Positions 15,043 through 24,722 are shown, counted from the stretch's first letter. The stretch is DNA of 64,000 nt from Aurantibacter sp034110465 (GCA_034110465.1 JAWUZD010000011.1:1-64000), one strand, 5' to 3'. The notes: generated by a model from the letters alone, not told the origin. Made by a program: numbers and translations.

Positions 15043-16434
15043 GAAATTAGCAAATATATTACCAAGCAACTCATCGTTAGATACTTGGCCTGTAATAAGT
15101 CCAAATTGATATAATGCTTCCTTAATATCTAAAGCCATTAAATCACTTGATAGATTAATATCTAATCCGTGTTGTACTTTTTGAATTTCTTCGAATGCTT
15201 TTAGTAAAGCATCGTAATGTCTTGTATTAGTTACTATGGTTTCATTATTACGCAATGCTCCAGTATTTACAAAGCTTAATAATTGATTTTTCAATTCTTC
15301 TATTCCTTTGTTTTGTTTTGCAGAAAGCAATAAATATTTAGAGTTTTCTATCGTTTTTAAACCAGCTTCTAATTCAGTAATTTGGCTAGTAGTTAACTTA
15401 TCTATCTTATTAGGAATTATTAGTAGTGGTTTTAAAGGATATTTATTCTTTATTCTTTCTATTTCAACTTTAAAAGATTTAAAATTATTTATAAATTGAA
15501 CTACATCAAAAAGGTATAATACCACTTGTGCTTGCTCAATTTTTTCAAACGTTTTTTTTATTCCAATACCTTCAACCACATCTTTAGTTTCGCGTATTCC
15601 TGCGGTATCAATAAATCTAAAACCAATACCTTCAATAACTAATTCGTCTTCAATAGTATCTCTTGTAGTTCCTGCAATATCACTTACAATAGCGCGATCT
15701 TCGTTTAAAAGCGCATTTAAAAGTGTACTTTTTCCTACGTTTGGTTCTCCTACAATAGCTACAGGAATTCCATTTTTAATAACGTTACCTACGGCAAAAC
15801 TGTCTATTAGTCGTTTTAAAACAAATGTGATTCTTTTTATTAATTCTTTAAATTGAGAACGATCTGCAAATTCTACATCTTCTTCTGCAAAATCTAATTC
15901 TAATTCTATTAGCGATGCAAAATTTAATAACTCTTCACGAAGTTTTGCAATTTCACTAGAAAATCCACCACGCATTTGTTGCATTGCTATTTGATGAGAC
16001 GCTTCGTTATCCGAAGAAATTAAATCGGCCACAGCTTCTGCCTGACTTAAATCTAGTTTTCCATTTAAAAAGGCACGTAACGTAAATTCTCCAGCATCTG
16101 CCACTCTACAACCGCTACGCAACAATAATTGAATAATTTCTTGCTGAATATATATAGAACCATGACATTGTATTTCTACAACATCTTCACCTGTATAAGA
16201 TCTAGGATTTTTAAAAACTGACATTAAAACTTCGTCAATAGTTCTAACACCATCCATAATATGACCTAAGTGAATAGTATGTGTTTTTTGAGTTAAAAGT
16301 GATTTATTAGCTTTTACAGATTTAAAAACTGCATTAGAAATAGAAATAGCTTCTACACCAGAAACTCTAATTATTGCAACTGCTCCTGCGCCACTTGCTG
16401 TTGCTAAAGCAACTATAGTATCATGATACATCAT
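15028..16434 (-). CDS. mnmE: tRNA modification GTPase MnmE
   Basis: A 468-residue cytosolic enzyme that, with MnmG, installs the (carboxymethyl)aminomethyl group at U34 of certain tRNAs. Order: N-terminal tetrahydrofolate-binding domain (1-120), helical domain, then an inserted G domain (about 222-380) with P-loop GEPNVGKST at 229-237, DTAG at 276-279 and an NKID motif. The catalytic C-terminal CIGK is at 465-468. Length is normal. The last five codons lie inside the island attachment repeat, so the integrated element restores the gene. The ATG at 16431 is an equally good start. Confidence 0.97.
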   Translation of the reverse strand: MMYHDTIVALATASGAGAVAIIRVSGVEAISISNAVFKSVKANKSLLTQKTHTIHLGHIMDGVRTIDEVLMSVFKNPRSYTGEDVVEIQCHGSIYIQQEIIQLLLRSGCRVADAGEFTLRAFLNGKLDLSQAEAVADLISSDNEASHQIAMQQMRGGFSSEIAKLREELLNFASLIELELDFAEEDVEFADRSQFKELIKRITFVLKRLIDSFAVGNVIKNGIPVAIVGEPNVGKSTLLNALLNEDRAIVSDIAGTTRDTIEDELVIEGIGFRFIDTAGIRETKDVVEGIGIKKTFEKIEQAQVVLYLFDVVQFINNFKSFKVEIERIKNKYPLKPLLIIPNKIDKLTTSQITELEAGLKTIENSKYLLLSAKQNKGIEELKNQLLSFVNTGALRNNETIVTNTRHYDALLKAFEEIQKVQHGLDINLSSDLMALDIKEALYQFGLITGQVSNDELLGNIFANFCIGK

Positions 16435-16435
16435 A

Positions 16436-17086
16436 TTAAATCTTTCCTGTTTTTTTCATTACAAATAATATTATAATTGGTAATGCTAACAAAAGTACCA
16501 TTGTTAGGTTTTGAGAGAAAACTTCTGGATATAAAATTAGGGTTAAAAAGTAACCTGCAATAGCACCACCAAAATGAGCATCATGGCCAACATTATCGTT
16601 TTGGGCTTTCATTCCATAAATTGAATATAATAAATAACCAACTCCAAAAATATAAGCTGGTATTGGAATTGGAATAAAAAACATATACAAATCCATTCCT
16701 GGTTGCAATAAAATTGCTGAATAAATAATTCCCATAACTGCACCACTTGCTCCAACTGCAGAATATTGGTATTCTTCTTTATGAAAAACATAAGATAATA
16801 AGCTACCAACAAACAAACTAACTACATAAATAATAATAAACCCTGTTGAACCTAAATAAGCTTGAACCACAGAAGCAAAAAAATATAAAGAGAACATGTT
16901 AAAGATTAAATGTTGCATATCGACATGCAAAAAACCAGAACTAAAAAGCCTAATTTTCTCGTTATTCTTAATAGCACCAATATGAAATTTATATTTTTCA
17001 AAAAAAGAATAGTCGTTAAATCCTTTATATGAAATAATTACATTTGCTAAAATTATTATAATAGTAATTATACTTATATTACCCAT
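16436..17086 (-). CDS. Rhomboid family intramembrane serine protease
   Basis: A six-helix inner-membrane protease that cuts other membrane proteins within the bilayer. The catalytic serine lies in GASGA and the catalytic histidine in GHDAHFGGAIAGY near the last helices. A loop-1 HVDMQHLIFNM motif carries the conserved H..N. The reading frame continues upstream to 17137, but the ATG at 17086 (MGNISI) gives the usual start for the first helix and leaves room for promoters. It begins one base from the mnmE start and is divergent from the acyltransferase at 17146. Confidence 0.88.
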   Translation of the reverse strand: MGNISIITIIIILANVIISYKGFNDYSFFEKYKFHIGAIKNNEKIRLFSSGFLHVDMQHLIFNMFSLYFFASVVQAYLGSTGFIIIYVVSLFVGSLLSYVFHKEEYQYSAVGASGAVMGIIYSAILLQPGMDLYMFFIPIPIPAYIFGVGYLLYSIYGMKAQNDNVGHDAHFGGAIAGYFLTLILYPEVFSQNLTMVLLLALPIIILFVMKKTGKI

Positions 17087-17114
17087 TTTTAACTTTTTAA
17101 ATTCAAATATACTA

Positions 17115-17122
17115 TATATTTG
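17115..17122 (+). promoter_or_regulatory. Promoter -7 element of the acyltransferase gene
   Basis: TATATTTG matches the Bacteroidota sigma consensus TAnnTTTG and lies 24 bp before the start at 17146. Confidence 0.55.
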
Positions 17123-17145
17123 TAGGACTGAAATCACATTTTAAC

Positions 17146-18036
17146 ATGCAATTAGTAGTTTACCTTTTAGCTTATCCATTTTTATGGGTTATTTCTATTT
17201 TACCATTTAGGTTACTATATGCGTTTTCTGATTTTATGTGTTTTATGGTCTATGATATTGTTGGATATCGTAAAAAAGTAGTTTACGAAAACCTTACGCT
17301 TGTTTTTCCAAAAAAAACAGATAAAGAGAAAAAGGTTATTATGAGAAAGTTCTATCATCATTTTTGTGATATGATGTTAGAAGCTATTAAATCTATGACT
17401 ATTTCTGAAGCTAAAATGAAAAAACATTTCACTTTTTCTAACATAGATTTAATTAACGATTTAGAAGCTAAAGACCGAAGTGTAATCTTAATGTGTTCTC
17501 ATTACGGAAGTTGGGAATGGATTTTCATTATGCAATCTTATTGTACACATCAAGGTTACGCTATTTATAAACGAATTGCTAATCCTTATTTTGATAAAAT
17601 GTTTAAACGCATTAGAGCAAAATATAATAGCTATTTAATTACTACAAAAGAAACCATTCCAACTCTAATTAGAGCAAAACGCGATGGTATTAAAACTATT
17701 AATGGTTTTGTTAGCGACCAATCTCCAAAACTTAATCGTGCCTTTTATTGGCAAAACTTTATGGGCATAAAAGTTCCTGTGCATACTGGTGCAGAAGTTT
17801 TAGCTAAAAAATTAGATATGTCTGTTGTATTTTTCAATGTGAAACGTTTAAAACGCGGCTATTACGAATGTACTTTTAAAACACTTGCAGAACATCCAAA
17901 AGAATTTAATGATTTTGAAATAACCGATAAATTTATTGAATTAGTTGAAGCTGATATTTACAATGCGCCACAATATTATTTATGGACACATAAACGCTGG
18001 AAACATCGAGATAAAGTTCCTACAGAATTTAAATAA
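17146..18036 (+). CDS. Lysophospholipid/lipid A-type acyltransferase (LpxL/HtrB family)
   Basis: A 296-residue inner-membrane acyltransferase with an N-terminal hydrophobic anchor (about 4-35). The H-x4-E catalytic motif is HYGSWE near residue 118. A downstream INGFVSDQSPK segment and a C-terminal HKRWKHR motif are typical of the family. It transfers an acyl chain to lipid A precursors or to related aminolipids. It stands alone, with its own promoter and a strong terminator just after it. Confidence 0.88.
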   Translation: MQLVVYLLAYPFLWVISILPFRLLYAFSDFMCFMVYDIVGYRKKVVYENLTLVFPKKTDKEKKVIMRKFYHHFCDMMLEAIKSMTISEAKMKKHFTFSNIDLINDLEAKDRSVILMCSHYGSWEWIFIMQSYCTHQGYAIYKRIANPYFDKMFKRIRAKYNSYLITTKETIPTLIRAKRDGIKTINGFVSDQSPKLNRAFYWQNFMGIKVPVHTGAEVLAKKLDMSVVFFNVKRLKRGYYECTFKTLAEHPKEFNDFEITDKFIELVEADIYNAPQYYLWTHKRWKHRDKVPTEFK

Positions 18037-18078
18037 ACTAAAAAATCCATTTTCAAATGAAAATGGATTTTTTAGTTT
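18035..18078. terminator. Bidirectional terminator
   Basis: A perfect 20-bp stem (18035-18054 with 18059-18078) with loop AAAT and A/T-rich feet on both sides. It serves the converging acyltransferase and aminotransferase genes and overlaps the acyltransferase stop codon. Confidence 0.85.
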
Positions 18079-18098
18079 ATAAGTTATTTTTGATTTAT

Positions 18099-19598
18099 TT
18101 ACAATTCAAACCAATCGTTAATCTTAATATTATGATGTGGTTGCACGTTTTTATGAACAAACTCGTTATTAGATTTATTATACTCGTAATCATTAGCCCA
18201 TTCTTCGTGGTTCGCAACTAAATCCTGAATACTTTCACAAACGTAATCTATCTCGTTACACGTTGTTGTTGGGTGAATAGATAAACGAATCCAACCTGGT
18301 TTCTGCTCTAAATCTCCTGCTGTAATAGCACAGGTTAATGCGTTAGATTGCTCTTGGTTTACATTTAGTAAATAATGTCCATAAGTTCCTGCACAACTGC
18401 AGCCGCCACGTGTTTGAATTCCAAACTTATCGTTTAATAATTTCACACCTAAATTAAAGTGTAAATCTTCTATATAAAAAGAAAATACACCTAAACGTTT
18501 TTTCTGATTTCCAGCTAGAATATGAAATCCTTCTATGTTTTCAAGATTAGAAAACAATTGATTTAAAAGCTCATGTTCTCTTTCTAATATTTTAGAAACT
18601 TGCATTTTATCTTTTAACTTAATAGATAATGCGGTTTTTATGGTCTGAAGAAAACCTGGTGTTCCGCCATCTTCTCTGTCTTCTATGCTATCTATATATT
18701 TATGTTCTCCCCAAGGATTTGTCCAACTTACAGTTCCGCCACCTGGACAATCTGGAATCATATTTTTATATAATTTCTTATTAAAAATCAAAACACCAGA
18801 GGTTCCTGGTCCACCCAAAAACTTATGAGGTGAAAAGAAAACAGCATCTAAAGCTTCTTCTGGATCTTCTGGATGCATATTAATATCTACATAAGGTGCA
18901 GAACATGCAAAATCCACAAAACAAACACCTCCATTTTTATGCATTAACTTAGCAATATCATGATAAGGTGTTTCTATTCCTGTTACATTAGAACCACCAA
19001 TAACTGAGGCTATTTTTAACGTACAATGTTTATGCTTTTCTAAAAGAATTTCTAAATTTTTTAAACAAAAAGAACCATCTTCTTTTGCAGGAATTACTTC
19101 AACTGTTGCAATAGTTTCTAACCAAGATGTATGGTTAGAGTGATGTTCCATATGTGTTACAAAGACTACAGGTTTTATTTCTTTAGGGATTTCTGTATAC
19201 TGACGTAAATTTTCTGGTACTTTTAATCCTAAAATACGTTGAAACTTATTTATAACGCTAGTCATTCCGTTTCCTGAAACAATCAAAACGTCGTCTGCAT
19301 TACTGTTTACGTGACCTTTAATTATTTGTCGCGCTTTATGATAAGCATTTGTCATTGCTGTTCCAGAAACTGTTGTTTCAGTATGTGTATTGGCAACAAA
19401 AGGTCCAAATTCATTCATTAATTTTTCTTCAATTGGTCTATAAAGTCGCCCTGAAGCAGTCCAATCTGTATACACCATTTTTTGATTTCCATAAGGACTT
19501 TCAAATTCTTGATCTATACCTATAATGTTTTTTCTGAATTGAGAAAAATACATTTCTAATTCAGAAGTTTTAGTTCTTTTAGCTTTTGTTGTGTACAT
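18099..19598 (-). CDS. Class V aminotransferase, cysteine desulfurase-like
   Basis: A 499-residue PLP enzyme of fold type I. The Schiff-base lysine lies in SPHKFLGGPGTSGVL, preceded by the VDFACSAPY aspartate that holds the PLP ring. A GGCSCAG motif in the C-terminal domain provides cysteines that could carry sulfur. It is longer than IscS/SufS-type enzymes (about 400 residues), with an extended N-terminus (about 1-40). The reaction is probably cysteine desulfuration or selenocysteine lysis, but the substrate cannot be fixed from sequence. It ends 11 bp from the glmM stop on the same strand and may share its transcript. Confidence 0.8.
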   Translation of the reverse strand: MYTTKAKRTKTSELEMYFSQFRKNIIGIDQEFESPYGNQKMVYTDWTASGRLYRPIEEKLMNEFGPFVANTHTETTVSGTAMTNAYHKARQIIKGHVNSNADDVLIVSGNGMTSVINKFQRILGLKVPENLRQYTEIPKEIKPVVFVTHMEHHSNHTSWLETIATVEVIPAKEDGSFCLKNLEILLEKHKHCTLKIASVIGGSNVTGIETPYHDIAKLMHKNGGVCFVDFACSAPYVDINMHPEDPEEALDAVFFSPHKFLGGPGTSGVLIFNKKLYKNMIPDCPGGGTVSWTNPWGEHKYIDSIEDREDGGTPGFLQTIKTALSIKLKDKMQVSKILEREHELLNQLFSNLENIEGFHILAGNQKKRLGVFSFYIEDLHFNLGVKLLNDKFGIQTRGGCSCAGTYGHYLLNVNQEQSNALTCAITAGDLEQKPGWIRLSIHPTTTCNEIDYVCESIQDLVANHEEWANDYEYNKSNNEFVHKNVQPHHNIKINDWFEL

Positions 19599-19609
19599 AA
19601 AAGTAGGTC

Positions 19610-20998
19610 TTACAAATTAGCAATCACTTTAATTTCTGCAATAATCTTATCGGCTAAAGCATCTGCTTCTACTTGGGATTTTGCTTCGGTATATATTCTA
19701 ATAATTGGTTCTGTATTACTTTTACGTAAATGCGCCCAACTCTCAGAGAAATCTATTTTAACACCATCAATAGTTGTTAAATCTTCATTTTTATAACGTG
19801 CTTCCATAGCAACTAAAATAGCATCAACATCTAAACTAGGTGTTAATTGTATTTTCTTTTTACTCATAAAATAACTCGTGTATGTTTTACGTAAGTCACT
19901 TACTGCCATTTTCTTTTCAGCTAATAAACTTAAAAACAAAGCCACACCAACTAAAGCGTCTCGTCCATAATGAGAATCGGGATAGATAATTCCTCCATTT
20001 CCTTCGCCACCAATTACAGCGTTATTCTTTTTCATTAAGTTAACTACGTTAACTTCTCCAACAGCACTTGCTTCGTAAGTTCCGCCATGCTTTTCAGTTA
20101 CATCACGTAAAGCTCTTGTAGAACTCATATTACTTACGGTATTTCCTGGATTTTTACTTAACACGTAATCTGCACAAGCCACAAGTGTGTATTCTTCTCC
20201 AAACATTTCACCATTTTCGTCCATAAACGCTAAACGATCTACATCTGGATCTACTACAATACCAAAATCGGCATTATGTTTTTTAACTTCTTCAGACAAG
20301 TCGCCTAAATGTTCTTTTAAAGGTTCTGGATTATGTGGAAAATGACCTGTTGGATCACAATATAATTTCACAGCTTCTACACCTAAAGCTTCTAATAATA
20401 AAGGAATAGCAATTCCTCCAGTACTATTTACGCCATCTACAACCACTTTAAAATTACAAGCTTCAATAGCACTTTTGTTTACTAAAGGTAAATCTAAAAC
20501 TTCGCCTATATGGATATCTATATAAGCATCGTTTATAGTAATTTTCCCTAAATCGTCTACATCTGCAAACTCCATAGCATCAGATTCTGCAATATCTAAA
20601 ATTTTAGCACCTTCAATAGCATTTAAAAATTCGCCCCTAGCATCTAACAATTTTAGCGCATTCCATTGTTTTGGATTATGACTTGCTGTTAAAATAATTC
20701 CGCCATCTGCATGTTCCATTGGCACAGCTAATTCTACCGTTGGTGTTGTAGATAAGCCTAAATCTATAACGTGAATTCCTAAACCTACTAAAGTATTCAT
20801 TACTAAATTCTGAATCATATCTCCAGAAATACGTGCATCTCTACCAACTACAACACGATATGTTTCTTTATCTAATTGTTGTTTTAACCAAGTTCCATAA
20901 GCACTTGCAAATTTAACCGCATCTATTGGTGTAAGGTTCTCGCCTACTTTTCCTCCAATAGTTCCTCGTATTCCTGAAATTGATTTTATAAGTGTCAT
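19610..20998 (-). CDS. glmM: Phosphoglucosamine mutase
   Basis: A 462-residue enzyme that converts glucosamine-6-phosphate to glucosamine-1-phosphate for UDP-GlcNAc and cell-wall synthesis. The phosphoserine loop is TASHNPKQWNALK near residue 100, the metal loop DPDVDRL near 245, the sugar-binding GEGNGG near 325, and the phosphate-binding RKSNTEPIIRIY near the end. All four domains of the phosphohexomutase fold are present. Bacteroidota GlmM has this N-for-S variation around the active loop. Confidence 0.92.
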   Translation of the reverse strand: MTLIKSISGIRGTIGGKVGENLTPIDAVKFASAYGTWLKQQLDKETYRVVVGRDARISGDMIQNLVMNTLVGLGIHVIDLGLSTTPTVELAVPMEHADGGIILTASHNPKQWNALKLLDARGEFLNAIEGAKILDIAESDAMEFADVDDLGKITINDAYIDIHIGEVLDLPLVNKSAIEACNFKVVVDGVNSTGGIAIPLLLEALGVEAVKLYCDPTGHFPHNPEPLKEHLGDLSEEVKKHNADFGIVVDPDVDRLAFMDENGEMFGEEYTLVACADYVLSKNPGNTVSNMSSTRALRDVTEKHGGTYEASAVGEVNVVNLMKKNNAVIGGEGNGGIIYPDSHYGRDALVGVALFLSLLAEKKMAVSDLRKTYTSYFMSKKKIQLTPSLDVDAILVAMEARYKNEDLTTIDGVKIDFSESWAHLRKSNTEPIIRIYTEAKSQVEADALADKIIAEIKVIANL

Positions 20999-21079
20999 AT
21001 ATCTATTATTCTAATGATTGTAGACAAATATAATATTTCAAAACGGGAATTAATCATTACTAATTTGTAATTTCGGTTT

Positions 21080-21691
21080 ATGAACTATTTAGCCCACATA
21101 TATTTATCTGAAAATGATGAAAAAGTAACCATTGGAAACTTTATTTCGGATAGTATTAGAGGAAAAAACTATTTAAATTATCCTAAAGAAATTCAAGTTG
21201 GTATTTTACTACATCGTGAGATTGATACTTTTACAGATGCGCATCCTATTGTAAGGCAAAGCACTAAAAGATTACATGAAAATTATGGGCATTATGCAGG
21301 TGTTATTGTAGATGTGTTTTACGATCATTTTTTAGCAAAAAACTGGAGCTACTACTCTACTATTCCATTAGATGAATTTATTCAGGACTTCTACACCAAT
21401 TTAACAAATCATAAAGCTATTTTACCAAAACGCATTCAGGAATTTATGCCTTATATGATTGAAGATAATTGGATACTTAGCTATAAAGATTTAGATGGCA
21501 TACAACAAGTTTTAGAAGGTATAAACCGACGAACAAAATACCGCTCTAAAATGAATCTAGCCCTAAAAGAATTACAAGAGTTTTATGCTGAATTTGAAAC
21601 TGAATTCAATTTGTTTTTTAAAGAATTAATTGAGTTAACAACAGTAAAACATAACGAAATAAAAGAAAGAATTTATGCAACCAGTTTATGA
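21080..21691 (+). CDS. Acyl carrier protein phosphodiesterase (AcpH family)
   Basis: A 203-residue HD-like hydrolase that removes the phosphopantetheine arm from acyl carrier protein. The N-terminal MNYLAHIYLS start and the metal-binding stretch LLHREIDTFTDAHPIV (about 56-71) are hallmarks, followed by DVFYDHFLAKNW. The last 17 bases overlap the next gene, so the two are translationally linked. The name rests on family resemblance. Confidence 0.82.
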   Translation: MNYLAHIYLSENDEKVTIGNFISDSIRGKNYLNYPKEIQVGILLHREIDTFTDAHPIVRQSTKRLHENYGHYAGVIVDVFYDHFLAKNWSYYSTIPLDEFIQDFYTNLTNHKAILPKRIQEFMPYMIEDNWILSYKDLDGIQQVLEGINRRTKYRSKMNLALKELQEFYAEFETEFNLFFKELIELTTVKHNEIKERIYATSL

Positions 21692-22571
21692 TTGTGTGGT
21701 TTTAACCGACCAACGTTATTTAGAAAAAAAAGAAGATCTTTATTCTCAAAACATTTTTCTTGAAGATAATTTAGTACTTCAAGCTTTAAAAGATGAAGGT
21801 TTAAATGCCATAAGGTTAGCTTGGGATGACTCCAATTTTAATTGGGAAACCACAAGGACTATTATATTTAGAACCACTTGGGATTATTTTGACCGTTTTG
21901 ATGAGTTCTCTATTTGGTTACAAAAAGTATCTACACAAACACGACTTTTAAATAGTGAAAACATTATTAGATGGAACATAGATAAACATTATTTAAAAGA
22001 TTTACAGGCCAAAAACATAACTATTGCTGAAACCTTTTTTGTTGAAAAAGGCAACACTAAAACCTTAGCGCAACTACACCAAGAATTAGGTTGGAAAGAA
22101 ACCGTTTTAAAACCGTGTATTTCTGGAGCTGCAAGACATACATATAAACTTAATGCAGAAAACTTACAGCAACATGAACCCATTTTTAAAACTTTAATAG
22201 CCAAAGAAAGCCTAATGCTACAACCTTTTCAATACAATATTGTAGAAAAAGGAGAAATAAGTTTGATGATTTTTAATGGAAAATTCACCCACGCAGTTTT
22301 AAAGAAAGCTAAAGCAGGAGATTTTAGAGTTCAAGACGATTTTGGCGGAAGTATTCACGATTACACACCAACAAATGAAGAAATCACCTTTGCTGAAAAA
22401 GCTGTAAAAGCTTGTATAGAATTACCCATTTACGCCAGAGTAGATATTTTTGAAGACAACAATGGAAACATAGCGTTATCCGAATTAGAGCTAATTGAAC
22501 CCGAATTATGGTTTAGAAAAAATCCTGAAGCCGCAACTATTTTAGCTAATGCTATTGCGAATTTAATATAA
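21675..22571 (+). CDS. ATP-grasp enzyme, RimK/glutathione synthetase-like
   Basis: A 298-residue ATP-grasp ligase. N-terminal Rossmann-like region (about 1-95), then the ATP-grasp core: VLKPCISGAARHTYKL near 145-160, LMLQPFQYNIVEKGEISLMIFNGKF near 183-210, and the metal-binding ARVDIF with ELELIEPELWF near the end. These enzymes join a carboxylate to an amine or thiol using ATP, and the product here is unknown. The gene overlaps the AcpH-like gene by 17 bp. A REP-like repeat follows downstream. Confidence 0.82.
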   Translation: MQPVYDCVVLTDQRYLEKKEDLYSQNIFLEDNLVLQALKDEGLNAIRLAWDDSNFNWETTRTIIFRTTWDYFDRFDEFSIWLQKVSTQTRLLNSENIIRWNIDKHYLKDLQAKNITIAETFFVEKGNTKTLAQLHQELGWKETVLKPCISGAARHTYKLNAENLQQHEPIFKTLIAKESLMLQPFQYNIVEKGEISLMIFNGKFTHAVLKKAKAGDFRVQDDFGGSIHDYTPTNEEITFAEKAVKACIELPIYARVDIFEDNNGNIALSELELIEPELWFRKNPEAATILANAIANLI

Positions 22572-22631
22572 CGATTTGTAAATTTGAAAATGTGTCAATT
22601 GAGAATCTACTAAATTACAAACTAAAATGCT

Positions 22632-22653
22632 AGTTCGAGAGCAGTCGAGAACT
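22632..22653. repeat. REP-like palindrome
   Basis: Arms AGTTC (22632-22636) and GAACT (22649-22653) around TCGAGAGCAGTCGA. Short palindromes of the form TTCGAGCGCAGTCGAGAA are scattered between genes in many Bacteroidota genomes. A second inverted repeat, ACTTGA/TCAAGT, follows at about 22651-22670. Confidence 0.6.
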
Positions 22654-22687
22654 TGAGATTAAGTTCAAGTAGAAATTTATTTTAATT

Positions 22688-23449
22688 ATGAAAAAACCTT
22701 TTACTTTTAAACGACTTCTTAAAATAGTAGCAGGAATTATTATATTCTTTACGTTACCAACTGCACTATTATTTGGTTATGTCTATTTTAAATATAATGA
22801 AGACTTACCAATTTCTAAACCAAGTATAGAAGCAGATGTTTTAGCTAAAAAAATGTTAGACGCTTTAGATTATAACGCTTATAAAAATACTGATTATATA
22901 GAATTTACTTTTAAAAATAGGCATCATTACAAATGGCATAAATTAGAAAATACCTGCGAAGTCTATTGGAAAAATTTTCAAGTTAACTTAGATTTATCTA
23001 ACACTAAAAACTCTACTGTTTTAGTTGGTAAACAAATTTATAACGGAATAGAAAAAGATCAATACATAAAAAAAGCATTAGACTATTTTAATAACGATAC
23101 CTTTTGGTTAGTTGCGCCTTACAAGATATTCGATACTGGAACCACACGAGCTATTTCGACAAACAAAGCTGGAGAAAAAGGCTTATTAATAACTTACAGT
23201 TCTGGCGGCTCTACACCTGGCGATACTTACTTATGGCATTTAGACCAAAATAACATTCCAAAAAGTTTCCAAATGTGGACCAGTATTATACCAATACAAG
23301 GTTTCCCTGCATCTTGGGACAATTGGACAAGAACAAAATCTGGCTCGCAATTACCAACGTTTCATACATTAGGTGTTTTTGGTTTAGAACTTACCGGAAT
23401 AAGAACAAGTAAGGTTGATATTCAAAAAGATGATGAAAACATTTACTAA
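22688..23449 (+). CDS. Hypothetical envelope protein, 253 residues
   Basis: A single hydrophobic segment near the N-terminus (about 12-32, after KKPFTFKRLLK) acts as a signal anchor, leaving the rest in the periplasm. The soluble part contains a TDYIEFTFKNRHHYKWHK stretch and a GSTPGDTYLWHLD loop. No family was recognised with confidence. It stands between the ATP-grasp gene and a small membrane gene, with its own upstream region. Confidence 0.65.
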   Translation: MKKPFTFKRLLKIVAGIIIFFTLPTALLFGYVYFKYNEDLPISKPSIEADVLAKKMLDALDYNAYKNTDYIEFTFKNRHHYKWHKLENTCEVYWKNFQVNLDLSNTKNSTVLVGKQIYNGIEKDQYIKKALDYFNNDTFWLVAPYKIFDTGTTRAISTNKAGEKGLLITYSSGGSTPGDTYLWHLDQNNIPKSFQMWTSIIPIQGFPASWDNWTRTKSGSQLPTFHTLGVFGLELTGIRTSKVDIQKDDENIY

Positions 23450-23472
23450 CTTCTTCATTTTGTTTTTTTTCT

Positions 23473-23487
23473 TATAACTTCGTTTAA
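23473..23487 (+). promoter_or_regulatory. Promoter-like repeat TATAACTTCGTTTAA, copy 1
   Basis: It contains TAACTTCG, a close variant of TAnnTTTG, about 60 bp upstream of the small gene at 23546. An identical 15-mer lies at 23921-23935. Confidence 0.4.
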
Positions 23488-23545
23488 TAATTTAGCACAA
23501 ATTATTTATTGATAAACACTAAGAGCATAACTAAAAATTTAACAA

Positions 23546-23770
23546 ATGGAAAAACAATGGCTTTTATTAATTACAATACTACTTTTCTTAATTTTTACTT
23601 TTCTTTTTTGGAAACTAACGAGTCGTAATGCTAAAAAAGGATATGGTACAAAGATGTGGAAACATTGGCCAACAAGATTATCATATTGGCAAGCTGCAAT
23701 ATTATATAGTATGGGACTTACAGCTATTACAATGTTTATTTTAAAGTGGACAACTATTTTAGACTTTTGA
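23546..23770 (+). CDS. Small two-helix membrane protein
   Basis: A 74-residue protein with helices at about 4-24 and 50-68 and a basic loop between (SRNAKKGYGTKMWKHWPTR). No family was recognised. Codon use and a likely upstream promoter support a real gene. It is followed by about 200 bp of non-coding DNA. Confidence 0.6.
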   Translation: MEKQWLLLITILLFLIFTFLFWKLTSRNAKKGYGTKMWKHWPTRLSYWQAAILYSMGLTAITMFILKWTTILDF

Positions 23771-23920
23771 GAATCAAATATCCAATTGGAATAGATGTTT
23801 CAATATTCAATTATAACCTAATCTTATTAAAATCATTTACAACGAAAAATAAATATGTAATATATTAATTTGAATTAATTTTTTTACATATTAGATAACT
23901 TGACTTTTTTATTTAATTTT

Positions 23921-23935
23921 TATAACTTCGTTTAA
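23921..23935 (+). repeat. Promoter-like repeat TATAACTTCGTTTAA, copy 2
   Basis: Identical to 23473-23487 but with no plus-strand gene downstream: transcription from it would run antisense into the lysozyme gene. It may drive a short RNA or be a leftover duplication. Confidence 0.35.
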
Positions 23936-23966
23936 CGATTTTTTTACATCTTAAAAAAAACAACGG

Positions 23967-24716
23967 TTAGTTACAAAGTAATAACATATCTTCTAGAGAA
24001 CCATTAAAGTAATTTCCATCTACGTGACTTTCTATTCCATTTATTACCATTTTCTCGGAAAATTGGTGGAATTTCCAATCAATATCTTTTAGCTTGCTGT
24101 TTTTAGAGTAAGATGCAATCCATAACGGATAATCTTTAATATAACCTTTTAAATAATCGTTATAATAAGACAAACCTGTGTAAATTATTGGTTTCTTTCC
24201 ATACTTGGCTTCGGCTAATTTTAACCAATTTAAAACACCAACACGCATATTTTCTTCACCGTAAGGACTTTTTTCTTCAATATCTAAAACAGGTGTAAAA
24301 TCGCCTTTATTAAGCGCTACTTTATTTGAGAAATTCTCGAATTGCAGCGAAGAACTTTCACTTGGTCTATAATAATGGTAAGCACCACGAATAAAATGAT
24401 GCTTTTTAGCATTTTCCCAATTTCGTTTAAAATGCTTATCTGTTCCGTCTTTACCCATTGTAGCACGGAAAAACATAAACTTTATGGGATGTTTTGAGTT
24501 ATTAATTTCGTCCCAATCTAAAACACCATTGTAATGCGATAAGTCTATTCCAAAAGCATATTTAGAATTTGACAGCTTTAAGTTTTCAATATTACCGTTT
24601 TTATAATTTGTAACATAATAACGATTTGAAATGTCTGCAACAATATAACCCGCTAAAATAACGACTAAAGCTATTAGAAATTTATTATAATTGGTATAAG
24701 CTATTTTTTGCTTCAA
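23967..24716 (-). CDS. Glycoside hydrolase family 25 lysozyme-like protein
   Basis: A 249-residue muramidase that cleaves peptidoglycan between MurNAc and GlcNAc. A membrane anchor at about 13-31 places it in the periplasm. GH25 motifs follow: FGIDLSHYNGVLDW near 55 (first catalytic Asp), FMFFRATMG near 81, AYHYYRP near 110, and the catalytic pair TPVLDIEE near 142. It ends in the usual IDGNYFNGS-like strand (HVDGNYFNGSL). The gene is 6 bp from the terC-like gene on the same strand. A role in cell-wall turnover is likely. Confidence 0.88.
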   Translation of the reverse strand: MKQKIAYTNYNKFLIALVVILAGYIVADISNRYYVTNYKNGNIENLKLSNSKYAFGIDLSHYNGVLDWDEINNSKHPIKFMFFRATMGKDGTDKHFKRNWENAKKHHFIRGAYHYYRPSESSSLQFENFSNKVALNKGDFTPVLDIEEKSPYGEENMRVGVLNWLKLAEAKYGKKPIIYTGLSYYNDYLKGYIKDYPLWIASYSKNSKLKDIDWKFHQFSEKMVINGIESHVDGNYFNGSLEDMLLLCN

Positions 24717-24722
24717 TTAAAA

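Noticed and set aside
18035..18078. Perfect 20-bp inverted repeat as a mobile element or regulatory site
   Set aside because: It overlaps the stop of one gene and lies between convergent genes, so a bidirectional terminator explains it.
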